Source of the DNA: an uncultured Pelagibacteraceae bacterium
GTDB taxonomy: Bacteria; Pseudomonadota; Alphaproteobacteria; Pelagibacterales; Pelagibacteraceae
Length of the DNA: 64,000 nt
Reading direction: 5' to 3'
NCBI GenBank assembly: GCA_902612345.1
Contig: CACMDE010000003.1
Coordinates: 1-64,000, forward strand
This document shows positions 8,369-18,273 of this stretch, piece after piece. A program made the position numbers and the translations under genes. The notes beneath the pieces were generated by a model, which was not told where the DNA came from, did not search any database, and saw only the letters and a program-made list of their open reading frames with translations. The first letter of the stretch is position 1. Each line of letters starts with the position of its first letter.

Positions 8369-9648
8369 TGGCTTTAATTGATATAAAAGTACCAAATATA
8401 GGCGATTTCAAAGACGTAGAAATCATAGAAATATTAGTAAAAAATGGACAAGAAATTAACAAAGGTGACTCAATTATCACCCTTGAGAGCGATAAATCAA
8501 GTGTAGAGGTGCCATCAGATCATTCAGGCAAAATATCAAATATAAATGTAAAAGTAGGTGACAAGGTTTCTGAGGGAGATTTAATACTTAAGATAGAGTT
8601 AATTAAAACAGAGGATATAAAAATAGTTGAGAAAGAAATCAATAACACCAAAGATAATTATGAAACTACTAAAAAACCTTTAGAAAAAAAAGAAATCAAA
8701 ACAAATATACAGAATATTAACAATACAGAAAAATTAGTATTAGCTAGTCCAAGGGTGAGAAAATTTGCAAGAGAACTCGGGGCTGATATAAATATAATTT
8801 CTGGATCTGAAAAGTTTGGTAGAGTTTCGGAAGATGATGTAAAAAGCTTTATCAAACTTGGTATAAATAAAAAACAGCCATTAAAAAATAATGAGAAAAA
8901 TCAAAAGAAACAAATTAAAATTGAATATGATCACTCTGATTTCGGTGAGATTGATGTAAAGGATATACCAAGAATAAAAAAGTTGTCAGCACCACATCTT
9001 GTTAATTCTTTTAATATAATCCCACATGTTACTCATCATGATGAAATTGACATCACTGAAATGGAAGAATTTAGAAACTCATTAACAGATCATTATACTG
9101 GAGAAAAATTAAAAATTACTCCTTTAGCATTTATTATGAAAGCACTAGTGGCAGCTCTAAAAGAATTTCCATCTTTTAATTCTTCTATTGAGGATATGAG
9201 TAGTGGAAAAATTACTTTTAAAAAATATTTTCATATAGGTATTGCTGTGGATACTCCTAATGGTTTGATGGTTCCTAAAATAAGACAAGTCGACAAAAAG
9301 AATATTCAACATTTATCAACCGAATTAAGAGAGGTTGCTCAAAAATGCAGAGATTTAAAAATTGATAAGAAGGAATTTTATGGAGGATCAATGACAATAT
9401 CTAGTCTTGGAGGTATTGGAGGAAGTTTCTTCACTCCTATTATAAACTATCCCGAGGTGGCAATATTAGGAGTTAGCAAATCGAACAAAAAACAAATCTT
9501 ATTTGGAGATCGATTTACAACAAGAACTATATTACCAATTTCTTTGTCCTATGATCATAGAATTATTGATGGTGCAGAGGCTGCCAGATTTTGTAATGAG
9601 ATTAGAGACAATTTAGGTAAAAATTTTGCTTTTAAATTAGCTATATAA
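8368..9648 (+). CDS. aceF: Pyruvate dehydrogenase E2, dihydrolipoyl acetyltransferase
   Basis: 426 residues. It has one lipoyl domain (Lys43 in ESDKSSVEVPS), a low-complexity linker, a peripheral-subunit-binding domain (ASPRVRKFARELGADI), and the catalytic acyltransferase domain ending with SYDHRIIDGAEAARF, which carries the His and Asp of the active site. It transfers acetyl from lipoamide to CoA and forms the core of the complex. E. coli AceF has three lipoyl domains. Here E2 carries one and E1 carries a second. It is coupled to aceE by a one-base stop/start overlap. Confidence 0.97.
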   Translation: MALIDIKVPNIGDFKDVEIIEILVKNGQEINKGDSIITLESDKSSVEVPSDHSGKISNINVKVGDKVSEGDLILKIELIKTEDIKIVEKEINNTKDNYETTKKPLEKKEIKTNIQNINNTEKLVLASPRVRKFARELGADINIISGSEKFGRVSEDDVKSFIKLGINKKQPLKNNEKNQKKQIKIEYDHSDFGEIDVKDIPRIKKLSAPHLVNSFNIIPHVTHHDEIDITEMEEFRNSLTDHYTGEKLKITPLAFIMKALVAALKEFPSFNSSIEDMSSGKITFKKYFHIGIAVDTPNGLMVPKIRQVDKKNIQHLSTELREVAQKCRDLKIDKKEFYGGSMTISSLGGIGGSFFTPIINYPEVAILGVSKSNKKQILFGDRFTTRTILPISLSYDHRIIDGAEAARFCNEIRDNLGKNFAFKLAI

Positions 9649-9666
9649 TTATAAGTTCCGTTTTAA

Positions 9667-10575
9667 ATGTCCAAATCAATTTCTATTTTAAGTGCACTAG
9701 GATGTACTTTCATATGGGGTACTACATTTATAGCCCAAGATACTGGCATGGAGTTTATCGGCCCATATTTATTTAATGGTGTGAGATTTTTTGTTGGATT
9801 TTTAGTTTTATTACCTTTTTTTTTATATTTTGAAAAAAAAAATATAAAGAAAGAGCTATCAAAAGATAGAAATGAATTTTTTAAATATTCTTTTTTAATA
9901 GGGGTATTTTTATTTTTAGGATCTGCTTTACAGCAAATATCACTCCAGTTTACAGACGTTGCCAACGCTGCTTTTTTTACAATTTTTTATGTACCAATGG
10001 TTCCAATAATAGTTTTTTTTCTATTCAAAGAAAAAATTCATTGGAGTAATTGGCCTTCAGTAATTTTGTGTCTTCTTGGCGGTTACTTACTTACAAATTT
10101 TTATGATGCAACTATAAGAAAAGGCGATGCACTTGTTGTGTTATGTGCTGTATTTTGGGCTCTTCATATTATTTATGTTGGGAAAGTAATAAAAAATTTC
10201 AATTTACCAATATTAATAGGTCTTATCCAAACCTTAGTTGTTTCTATTCTTTCGATTATAGGTGCGGTCGCATTTGAAGAAATTAATATTGATGGAATAT
10301 TTAAACAAACATATCAAATACTTTATGCTGGGATATTGTCTGGTGGATTTGCTTTTGTCTTACAAATTTATGCACAAAAAAATATTACTCCAACTCCTGC
10401 AGCAATAATATTTTCTTTAGAAGGAGTTATAGCAACTATTGCAGCGTGGTATTTATTAAATCAAATACTTAACCTAAATAATATTATTGGATGTATATTT
10501 ATAATTTTAGGGGTTCTTATATCTCAAATAGTACCCGAGTTAAAAATAAATAAAGTAAAACAAAACCAAGGATAA
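9667..10575 (+). CDS. EamA-family (DMT) transporter
   Basis: 302 residues with about ten hydrophobic helices in two EamA repeats (FIWGTTFIAQDTGMEFIGP in the first, FSLEGVIATIAAWYLL in the second). It is an inner-membrane metabolite exporter or permease of the drug/metabolite superfamily; the substrate cannot be read. It starts 18 bp after aceF, so it may be co-transcribed with PDH. Its last 36 bp overlap the 3' end of the convergent uppP gene. Confidence 0.9.
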   Translation: MSKSISILSALGCTFIWGTTFIAQDTGMEFIGPYLFNGVRFFVGFLVLLPFFLYFEKKNIKKELSKDRNEFFKYSFLIGVFLFLGSALQQISLQFTDVANAAFFTIFYVPMVPIIVFFLFKEKIHWSNWPSVILCLLGGYLLTNFYDATIRKGDALVVLCAVFWALHIIYVGKVIKNFNLPILIGLIQTLVVSILSIIGAVAFEEINIDGIFKQTYQILYAGILSGGFAFVLQIYAQKNITPTPAAIIFSLEGVIATIAAWYLLNQILNLNNIIGCIFIILGVLISQIVPELKINKVKQNQG

Positions 10576-11307
10576 CAATACTCTGTATATAACAAAAACA
10601 TTCAGTGAAAAGTTTTTTGTATAAATTAAAAAATACTTAATAGTAAGATATGAAAATATATAAGAAAGAATTATTCCTAATATTATATTAGAATTTATCA
10701 TATCCTCTTTAACAAATGAGTCTTTTATTGTTAGCACACTTGCTCCTAACAAAGCAGGTATAGATAAAATAAAGGATATTTTAGCAGCATCATATCTGTT
10801 AAAATTTAAAAACCTAGAGCCAGTTATTACAATACCTGCTCTACTAGCCCCTGGTATTAAAGCTAAGATCTGAACAAATCCTATTATAAATATATTTTTT
10901 AAATTTATATTATTTTCGAATGAATTAGATGCAACTGATTTATCAGAAAAATATAATAAAATTCCAAAAACTAATGTAGACCATGCTATAATTTCAATGT
11001 TACGTAAATTTTCATAAATACTATATTCATAAAAAAAATAACCCACTATAATTAAGGGGAGAGAACCAATAACAAGTAAATTTAATATTTTCTTATTGTT
11101 AGTAAAATCAATTAAGTCCCTGAAGAAATAGTGCATGATTGCTATTAGTGAACCCAAATGTAAACTAGCATCCATTAGAACCGAACTTTTGTAACTATTA
11201 AAAATTTCTGAAAAAAGAACTAAATGTGCAGATGAGCTGACAGGAATAAATTCTGAGATACCTTGAATAAGGGATAAAATTAAAGTTTGTAGATAAATCA
11301 ATGACAT
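10540..11307 (-). CDS. uppP: Undecaprenyl-diphosphatase UppP (BacA)
   Basis: 255 residues, about eight membrane helices. The two family motifs are present: QGISEFIPVSSSAHL at 15-29 and PGASRAGIVITGSRF in the second half, which together form the catalytic Glu/Ser/Arg site. It recycles C55-PP to the C55-P carrier for peptidoglycan and other wall polymers. I place the start at the ATG at 11307, one codon inside a possible TTG. The 3' end overlaps the EamA gene. Confidence 0.95.
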   Translation of the reverse strand: MSLIYLQTLILSLIQGISEFIPVSSSAHLVLFSEIFNSYKSSVLMDASLHLGSLIAIMHYFFRDLIDFTNNKKILNLLVIGSLPLIIVGYFFYEYSIYENLRNIEIIAWSTLVFGILLYFSDKSVASNSFENNINLKNIFIIGFVQILALIPGASRAGIVITGSRFLNFNRYDAAKISFILSIPALLGASVLTIKDSFVKEDMINSNIILGIILSYIFSYLTIKYFLIYTKNFSLNVFVIYRVLLSLVLFYFIYF

Positions 11308-11358
11308 CAATTATTGATTGGTAAACTATATATCCTGAAATTAAAGCAATACGTTTAA

Positions 11359-11375
11359 TGCATATTACGTATGCA
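11359..11375. promoter_or_regulatory. Dyad TGCATA-N5-TATGCA in the uppP/gltD divergent spacer
   Basis: A 6-bp inverted repeat with 5-bp spacer sits mid-way between the divergent uppP and gltD starts, about 65 bp before the likely gltD -10. The spacing (6-5-6, TGCA outer bases) is like NtrC-type enhancer sites, and gltBD is a nitrogen-assimilation operon. The consensus match is only partial, so an NtrC/NtrX link is a guess. Confidence 0.3.
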
Positions 11376-11438
11376 ATTAATTAAAAAATACTTAAAAAAG
11401 GTGATTTTTTTCAAAATAAGGTAAATAATACTGACCTT

Positions 11439-11444
11439 TATAAG
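11439..11444 (+). promoter_or_regulatory. Candidate -10 box (TATAAG) for gltD-gltB
   Basis: TATAAG sits 18 bp before the gltD ATG at 11463. No good -35 is seen 16-18 bp further up, which would suit an activator-dependent promoter. Confidence 0.4.
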
Positions 11445-11462
11445 CTTTTTACCATTTGTTTT

Positions 11463-12923
11463 ATGATATATAAGCCACCAATTATGTCAGATAAAATGCT
11501 TAAATTTGTAAATATAGGTCAGCAAAACCCACCTAAAAGATCTATAGATGAGAGAAATAGGGACTTTAATGAGATTTATAAGGAGTTTATAGATGAAAAA
11601 GCTAAAACTCAATCAAGCAGATGTTCTCAATGTGGAGTTCCTTTTTGCCAAGTCCATTGCCCATTAAGCAATAATATACCTGATTGGTTAAAATTAACCG
11701 CCGAAGGTAGAATTGAAGAGGCCTATAGGTTATCCCAAAGTACAAATAACATGCCTGAAGTTTGTGGAAGAATATGTCCACAAGATCGACTATGTGAAGG
11801 CAATTGCGTAATTGAACAATCCGGACATGGGACAGTTACTATAGGATCCGTAGAGAAATTTTTAACAGAAACTGCTTGGGAAAATAACTGGATTAAACCT
11901 CTAGAGATTAAAAACGAAATTAATCAAAGTATAGGGATAATAGGAGCAGGTCCAGCAGGATTAGCTTGTGCTGAAGAATTAAGAAAAAAAAATTATAAAG
12001 TCACTGTTTACGATAGATATGATAGAGCTGGTGGATTGTTAATTTATGGAATTCCTAATTTTAAGCTAGAAAAGCATGTGGTTTTAAGAAGAATTAAATA
12101 TTTAACCGACAGTGGGATAGAATTTGTAAATAACTTTGAGGTAGGCAAAGATAAATCATTTCAAGAATTAAAAGAAAAACACGATGCAATTTTAATTGCA
12201 ACAGGGGTATATAAAGCAAGAGAGATTGAGCTTCCTGGTAGTGATTTAGGAAATATTTTTCCCGCTATGGATTTTTTAACTGCATCAAATAAGAAAGGAT
12301 TAGGAGATAAAGTTGAATTATTTGATAATGGAGTTTTAAATGCAGAAGGAAAAGATGTAGTTGTAATTGGTGGAGGTGATACTGCTATGGATTGCGTAAG
12401 AACATCAATAAGACAAAATGCTAATTCAGTGAAATGCTTATATAGGAGAGATAAAGAAAATATGCCTGGATCAGCACGTGAAGTAATAAATGCAGAGGAA
12501 GAAGGTGTAGAATTTGTTTGGCTTTCAAGTCCAAAAGAATTTAAAGGTATAAATAAAGTTGAAACAGTCAAGGTTTCAAAAATGAAATTAGGTGAACCTG
12601 ATGAAAGTGGAAGAAGGAAGCCAATTGAAGAAAAAGATTCTGAATTTGAAATTAAAGCTGATTTAGTTATTAAAGCACTTGGTTTTGACCCTGAAAATTT
12701 ACCGAAATTATTTGGTGAGAATAATTTACAGGTCTCAAGATGGGGAACAATTAAAGCAGATTTTGAAACAATGGAAACTTCGATATCAGGTGTATTTGCA
12801 GCTGGTGATATTGTTAGAGGTGCTTCGTTAGTTGTTTGGGCAATAAAAGATGGAAGAGATGCTTCAGATAATATTGATAAATTTTTGAAAAACAAAATTC
12901 ATTTAAAGAAAAAGGTTGCATGA
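11463..12923 (+). CDS. gltD: Glutamate synthase (NADPH) small subunit
   Basis: 486 residues. The N-terminal iron-sulfur domain has two Cys clusters (CSQCGVPFCQVHC and CGRICPQDRLCEGNC). It is followed by FAD-binding GAGPAGLACAEELR and NADPH-binding GGGDTAMDCVR Rossmann motifs and a second FAD motif ending GVFAAGDIVRGASLVVWAI. It passes electrons from NADPH to the large subunit for glutamate synthesis from glutamine and 2-oxoglutarate. Starts at 11463 or, seven codons later, at 11484 are both possible; the first fits the -10 at 11439. The stop overlaps gltB by 4 bp (ATGA). Confidence 0.97.
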   Translation: MIYKPPIMSDKMLKFVNIGQQNPPKRSIDERNRDFNEIYKEFIDEKAKTQSSRCSQCGVPFCQVHCPLSNNIPDWLKLTAEGRIEEAYRLSQSTNNMPEVCGRICPQDRLCEGNCVIEQSGHGTVTIGSVEKFLTETAWENNWIKPLEIKNEINQSIGIIGAGPAGLACAEELRKKNYKVTVYDRYDRAGGLLIYGIPNFKLEKHVVLRRIKYLTDSGIEFVNNFEVGKDKSFQELKEKHDAILIATGVYKAREIELPGSDLGNIFPAMDFLTASNKKGLGDKVELFDNGVLNAEGKDVVVIGGGDTAMDCVRTSIRQNANSVKCLYRRDKENMPGSAREVINAEEEGVEFVWLSSPKEFKGINKVETVKVSKMKLGEPDESGRRKPIEEKDSEFEIKADLVIKALGFDPENLPKLFGENNLQVSRWGTIKADFETMETSISGVFAAGDIVRGASLVVWAIKDGRDASDNIDKFLKNKIHLKKKVA

Positions 12924-15900
12924 CAAATTTAAGAGAAAAAAACTTGAAAAAATTAAAAGAGAATCATGTTTATCATGAAAATATGGAGCATGATGCTTGT
13001 GGGGTTGGTCTTGTAGTTTCGACTGAGGGAAAAAAGTCAAGAAAGGTAGTAGAGTCTGGAATAGAAGCTTTAAAAGCTGTTTGGCATAGAGGCGCAATAG
13101 ATGCTGATGGAAAAACCGGTGATGGTGCAGGAATTCATATAGAAATTCCAACAGATTTTTTCATAGAAAAAATAGAAGTTACAGGACATTCTCATGATAA
13201 TTCCGAACTTTGTATTGGAGTGATTTTTTTACCAAGGAATGATTATAGTGCTCAAGAGGCATGTCGAACTATTGTAGAAAGTGAGCTGACTAAAAATAAC
13301 TTTAATATATACGGATGGAGACAAGTACCTGTTAACCCTTCTGTGTTAGGTGTGAAAGCTGAGCAAACAAGACCGGAAATAACACAAATATTATTTAAAC
13401 ATAATAATAAAAAAATTATAGATAAAGAACTCAATAGATTGCTATATGAAACAAGAAGAATAATTGAAAAGAAAGCCTCAAGTAATCAGCTAACTGGCTT
13501 CTATATATGCTCGTTTAGTTCTAAATCTATAATCTATAAAGGAATGTTTTTGGCTGAGGTTATAGATGATTTTTATCCAGATCTTAAAGATAAGAGGTTT
13601 GTATCTAGATATTCAATTTTTCATCAAAGATTTTCTACAAACACTGCACCCAGTTGGGATTTAGCCCAACCATTCAGATCCTTAGCTCACAATGGGGAAA
13701 TAAATACTTTAAAAGGAAATATAAATTGGATGAAGGTACACGAGCAGGAAATGCATTCCCCGCTGTTTCAAAATATAGAAAATTTAAAGCCAGTTATACC
13801 ATCAGGAAACTCAGACTCAGCTTCATTGGATAATGTTTTTGAATTGCTTACTACATCAGGACATTCCGCGCCTTTAGCTAAATTAATGCTAATTCCAGAT
13901 GCATGGTCAAAAAAAAGCAAAGTACTTCCAAAAGAACATTTACAATTATTTAATTTTTTAAATAGCTCTATGGAACCCTGGGATGGACCAGCAGCAATTG
14001 TAGGAACAGATAATGAATGGGCAATAGTTGCTTCTGATCGTAATGGATTAAGGCCAATGAGATATACAGTAACAAATGAAAAACTTTTATTCGCAGGCTC
14101 AGAGACAGGAATGATTAATATAAATGAAAAAAAAATAATTGAAAAGGGTAGATTAGGTCCTGGCGAAATTTTAGGAGTAAGAATTGAGAAAGGTAAAATT
14201 TTTAGAAATACTGAAATCAAAAATTATCTAGCTAAAGAATACAAGCATTTTAATAACCAGATAATTGATCTTGATAAAAAATTTCCAATACAAAACGAGA
14301 ATAACTTATTTGAAGGTAACGATCTAAGAGAAAGACAATATTTATTTGGTTATAGTTTGGAAGATCTAGAGCTAATTTTACATCCAATGGCTCAAGACGC
14401 AAAAGAGGCAACAGGGTCAATGGGAGATGATACTCCTTTAGCAGTATTATCGGATAAATATAGACCACTTTACCATTATTTTAGACAAAACTTTAGTCAG
14501 GTAACTAATCCTCCAATAGACTCTTTAAGAGAAAGCAAAGTAATGAGTTTAAAAACAAGATTTGGTAATCTTGGAAATATTTTAGATTTTAATACCTTAA
14601 CAGAAGAAAACATATATGTTTTAGAAAGCCCAATTCTCTCAAATACTCAATTTGATAAGTTCACAAATTACTTTAAAGAAAATTTAAAAAAAATTGATTG
14701 TACATTTTCTGTAGAGCAAAGTTTAGAGGAAGCTTTAGATAAAATTAAGAGAGAAGCTGAAATTGCAGTAAGACAAGGTTTTACGCAAATTGTTTTGACC
14801 GATAAAAATGTTTCAGATAATAAATTACCTGTACCAATTTTACTTGCAGTTGGTGCAGTAAATACTTATTTAGTAAAACTCAAATTAAGAGGATATGCAT
14901 CGATTAATGTTCAAACAGGAGATGCGATGGACACCCATTCTTTTGCAACTATAATAGGTGTTGGAGCAACAACAGTTAATCCATATCTAGCATTTGATAG
15001 TTTATATCAACGTTATAACAAAAAATTATTTGGGAATTTTGAGTTTGATGAATGTGTAAGTAGATATATTAAATCAGTTAATTTAGGTCTACTTAAAATA
15101 ATGTCAAAGATGGGAATTTCTGTGATTAGTTCTTACAGAGGTGGATGTAATTTTGAAACAGTTGGGCTAAGTAGGACAATTGTAAATAATTTTTTCCCTG
15201 GCGTACTTTCTAAAATATCTGGAATAGGGCTTACAGGTATAGAAAAAAAAATAAGGAATATTCATAAAAAAGCTTTTTCAAAAACCAATAATGTTCTCCC
15301 AATTGGAGGAATCTATAGATATAGAAAAACTGGCGAAACTCACCAGTATCAAGGAAGATTAATACACATGTTACAAACTGCCGTTACTAAGGGTTCATAT
15401 GAAATATATAAGAAATATGTGCAAGGTATTTATGATTTACCCCCTATAAGTTTAAGAGATCTTGTTGGTTTCAAAGAAAAAAATTCGATCAGTTTGGATG
15501 AAGTTGAGCCAGTAGAAGAAATTTTAAAAAGATTTGGAAGTGGAAGTATGTCTCATGGAGCGTTATCAAAAGAAGCTCATGAAACATTAGCTATTGGCAT
15601 GAACAGAATTAAAGGGGCCTCATGTAGTGGGGAAGGTGGAGAAGATAAATCAAGGTTTAAAATTTTAGATAATGGAGATACAGCAAATTCAAGAGTTAAA
15701 CAAATTGCTTCTGCAAGATTTGGGGTAACAATAGATTACTTAAATAATTGCAATGAGATTGAAATTAAAATTGCGCAAGGAGCAAAACCAGGAGAAGGGG
15801 GACAGCTCCCAGGTTTTAAAGTTACTGATGAAATCGCAAAACTTCGACACTCAACACCAGGTGTTACATTAATTTCCCCGCCGCCCCACCATGATATTTA

Positions 15901-17416
15901 TTCAATAGAGGATCTTGCACAATTAATTTATGATTTGAAACAAATTAATCCAAGAGCAAGAGTAGGTGTGAAATTAGTTGCTTCTTCAGGCATAGGAACC
16001 ATTGCAGCAGGAGTAGCTAAAGCAAAAGCAGATATAATACTAATTTCTGGGCATTCAGGTGGAACAGGTGCAACGCCACAGACAAGTGTAAAATATGTTG
16101 GAATACCTTGGGAAATGGGACTTACTGAAGCAAATCAGGTCTTAACTCTAAATAACTTAAGACATAAAGTTACTCTTAGAACGGACGGAGGTATAAAAAC
16201 TGGAAGAGATGTAGTTATTGCAGCTATGATGGGAGCAGAAGAATTTGGTGTTGCAACAACCGCACTCGTTGCTATGGGATGTATAATGGTAAGACAATGT
16301 CATTCAAATACATGTCCAGTGGGGGTTTGCACTCAAGATGAAAAATTAAGAGAAAAATTTGTCGGAACACCTGATAAAGTTGTTAATTTATTTACTTTTA
16401 TTGCTTCAGAAGTAAGAGAAATTTTAGCTGAACTTGGTTTTAAAAATTTGAATGCGATAATCGGTAGAACAGATTTATTAAGACAAGTTAGCAAGGGTTC
16501 TCCCAATTTAGATGATTTAGATCTTAATCCACTATTTGTACAAGCTGACCCAGGAAAGAATAAGAGGTATTGTGAAGAACAAGTTATAAATGAAGTACCT
16601 GATACATTAGATCAAAGAATATGGCCTGAGATAGAAACAGATATAGAGAATAAAAAAGAAACCGATAAAGAATATATTATTCAAAACACAAATAGAGCTG
16701 TGGGAACCAGAATTTCTTATTATCTTTATAAAAAGTATGGTGAAGATAAAATCGAGCATGAGAGCATCCAACTTAATTTTAAAGGCTCAGCTGGACAGTC
16801 TTTTGGTGCTTTTGCAATAAAAGGACTAAAGCTTATATTGAAAGGTGATGCAAATGATTATGTAGCAAAAGGACTTTCTGGAGCTACAATTACTGTAAAG
16901 CTTCATGAAGAAAGTAAGATTATTTCTAAAGAAAATACAATAATTGGAAATACAGTTCTTTACGGTGCAACGTCGGGAAATTTATTTGCCGCAGGACAAG
17001 CAGGGGAAAGATTTGCTGTTAGAAATTCAGGAGCTACAGCAGTTGTTGAAGGTTGTGGATCAAATGGTTGTGAGTACATGACTGGTGGTAAAATAGTTAT
17101 ATTGGGCGATGTTGGTGATAATTTTGGAGCAGGAATGACAGGAGGAATGAGTTTTGTTTATGATCCAGATCATAATTTCCAAAATAAAGCAAATCCAGAG
17201 TCTATTGTGTGGCAAAAACTGGAGACAGAGTTCTGGATAAATGATTTAAAATTATTAATTAAAAAACATTTCAAGGAAACTAACTCACAAGTCTCAAAGA
17301 AAATCCTTGAAAACTTTGAGCAAGAAATTATGAATTTTTATCAAGTTTGTCCTAAAGAAATGCTTGATAAACTTGAAAACCCAATAACAAATAAGCAAAA
17401 AAATCTTGCAAGTTAA
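12920..17416 (+). CDS. gltB: Glutamate synthase large subunit
   Basis: 1498 residues. After a 26-residue propeptide comes Cys27 (EHDACGVG), the N-terminal nucleophile of the glutamine amidotransferase domain, normally exposed by cleavage. The central and FMN-binding (beta/alpha)8 domains follow, with the 3Fe-4S loop (CIMVRQCHSNTCPVGVC), then the C-terminal beta-helix with GXXGXXXG repeats (GATSGNLFAAGQAGERF). It forms the GOGAT holoenzyme with GltD, the main glutamate-forming step from ammonium. Gene order is gltD first, then gltB, with 4-bp overlap. Confidence 0.98.
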   Translation: MTNLREKNLKKLKENHVYHENMEHDACGVGLVVSTEGKKSRKVVESGIEALKAVWHRGAIDADGKTGDGAGIHIEIPTDFFIEKIEVTGHSHDNSELCIGVIFLPRNDYSAQEACRTIVESELTKNNFNIYGWRQVPVNPSVLGVKAEQTRPEITQILFKHNNKKIIDKELNRLLYETRRIIEKKASSNQLTGFYICSFSSKSIIYKGMFLAEVIDDFYPDLKDKRFVSRYSIFHQRFSTNTAPSWDLAQPFRSLAHNGEINTLKGNINWMKVHEQEMHSPLFQNIENLKPVIPSGNSDSASLDNVFELLTTSGHSAPLAKLMLIPDAWSKKSKVLPKEHLQLFNFLNSSMEPWDGPAAIVGTDNEWAIVASDRNGLRPMRYTVTNEKLLFAGSETGMININEKKIIEKGRLGPGEILGVRIEKGKIFRNTEIKNYLAKEYKHFNNQIIDLDKKFPIQNENNLFEGNDLRERQYLFGYSLEDLELILHPMAQDAKEATGSMGDDTPLAVLSDKYRPLYHYFRQNFSQVTNPPIDSLRESKVMSLKTRFGNLGNILDFNTLTEENIYVLESPILSNTQFDKFTNYFKENLKKIDCTFSVEQSLEEALDKIKREAEIAVRQGFTQIVLTDKNVSDNKLPVPILLAVGAVNTYLVKLKLRGYASINVQTGDAMDTHSFATIIGVGATTVNPYLAFDSLYQRYNKKLFGNFEFDECVSRYIKSVNLGLLKIMSKMGISVISSYRGGCNFETVGLSRTIVNNFFPGVLSKISGIGLTGIEKKIRNIHKKAFSKTNNVLPIGGIYRYRKTGETHQYQGRLIHMLQTAVTKGSYEIYKKYVQGIYDLPPISLRDLVGFKEKNSISLDEVEPVEEILKRFGSGSMSHGALSKEAHETLAIGMNRIKGASCSGEGGEDKSRFKILDNGDTANSRVKQIASARFGVTIDYLNNCNEIEIKIAQGAKPGEGGQLPGFKVTDEIAKLRHSTPGVTLISPPPHHDIYSIEDLAQLIYDLKQINPRARVGVKLVASSGIGTIAAGVAKAKADIILISGHSGGTGATPQTSVKYVGIPWEMGLTEANQVLTLNNLRHKVTLRTDGGIKTGRDVVIAAMMGAEEFGVATTALVAMGCIMVRQCHSNTCPVGVCTQDEKLREKFVGTPDKVVNLFTFIASEVREILAELGFKNLNAIIGRTDLLRQVSKGSPNLDDLDLNPLFVQADPGKNKRYCEEQVINEVPDTLDQRIWPEIETDIENKKETDKEYIIQNTNRAVGTRISYYLYKKYGEDKIEHESIQLNFKGSAGQSFGAFAIKGLKLILKGDANDYVAKGLSGATITVKLHEESKIISKENTIIGNTVLYGATSGNLFAAGQAGERFAVRNSGATAVVEGCGSNGCEYMTGGKIVILGDVGDNFGAGMTGGMSFVYDPDHNFQNKANPESIVWQKLETEFWINDLKLLIKKHFKETNSQVSKKILENFEQEIMNFYQVCPKEMLDKLENPITNKQKNLAS

Positions 17417-18273
17417 TGCATGAAATAAATTTATTTTGTTTTGGTTTTGGTCAAGTAGCAAAAGCTTTTATAATTAATCTCTTAAAAAATAAAATTAAAA
17501 TTAATTTACTTACGACAAGCAGAGAAAAAACTGGTGAATACAATTATTCAAATTTAAAATATATAAACTGTAATTTTCATGAGAAGAATTATGATAAATA
17601 TTTGTTAAAAGAGATTAAAAAATTTAGTCATATCCTTATTTCAACACCCCCAGTAAATTCGAAAGATCTTTTTTTAGAATTGTTAAAGTCGAATAGTAAT
17701 ATTTTAGAAAAATCTAAATGGATAACATATTTATCTTCAACAAGTGTTTATGGAAATCATGATGGAGCTTGGGTTGATGAGAATTCTAAATTAATTCCAA
17801 GTACCAAAAAAGGAAAGACTAGACTTGAAATTGAAAATAGATGGAAAAAATTATCAAAAGATTATCCAATTCAAATTTTCAGACTTGCGGGCATTTACTC
17901 AAAAGAAAATAATTTAATTACTCGGATCAAAAAAAATAATTCAAGAATTATCAAAAAAAAATTCCACAAGTTTTCAAGGATACATTTAGAAGATATTTCA
18001 GGTTTTTTATTAAGTAGTTTAGAAAATTTTAAGTCAGGTGAGATCTATAATATCGCAGATGATAGACCAATTTCAAATGAGGAATTGCTTAGTGAAATAT
18101 TAGAAAAATATAATTTAAAATCACCGATATTTATCGACTTTAATGATCTTAAAGACTCAACTCTGAAAGAATTTTATTTAGCTTCTAAAAAAGTAAAAAA
18201 TAATAAAGCAAAAACTTTTTTTAATTATGAACTTATTTATCCAACTATACGGGAAGGTCTTAAATTATGGTAA
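17416..18273 (+). CDS. YeeZ-like NAD(P)-binding epimerase/reductase
   Basis: 285 residues with a Rossmann start (FCFGFGQVAKAF) and an extended-SDR core (YLSSTSVYG). The usual YxxxK catalytic motif is replaced by KGKTRLEIENRW, the form seen in the YeeZ group. The C-terminal part (GEIYNIADDRPISNEELL) is normal for the fold. Substrate unknown. Its ATG overlaps the gltB stop by one base, so it is probably co-transcribed with gltDB. Its last 37 bp overlap the convergent hydrolase gene. Confidence 0.8.
   Translation: MHEINLFCFGFGQVAKAFIINLLKNKIKINLLTTSREKTGEYNYSNLKYINCNFHEKNYDKYLLKEIKKFSHILISTPPVNSKDLFLELLKSNSNILEKSKWITYLSSTSVYGNHDGAWVDENSKLIPSTKKGKTRLEIENRWKKLSKDYPIQIFRLAGIYSKENNLITRIKKNNSRIIKKKFHKFSRIHLEDISGFLLSSLENFKSGEIYNIADDRPISNEELLSEILEKYNLKSPIFIDFNDLKDSTLKEFYLASKKVKNNKAKTFFNYELIYPTIREGLKLW

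Noticed and set aside
12161-12895. A 244-codon open frame antisense to gltD
   Set aside because: It mirrors a conserved gene, has no ribosome-binding site and gives a Ser/Pro/Phe-rich product without a recognisable fold. Codon bias of the sense gene explains it.
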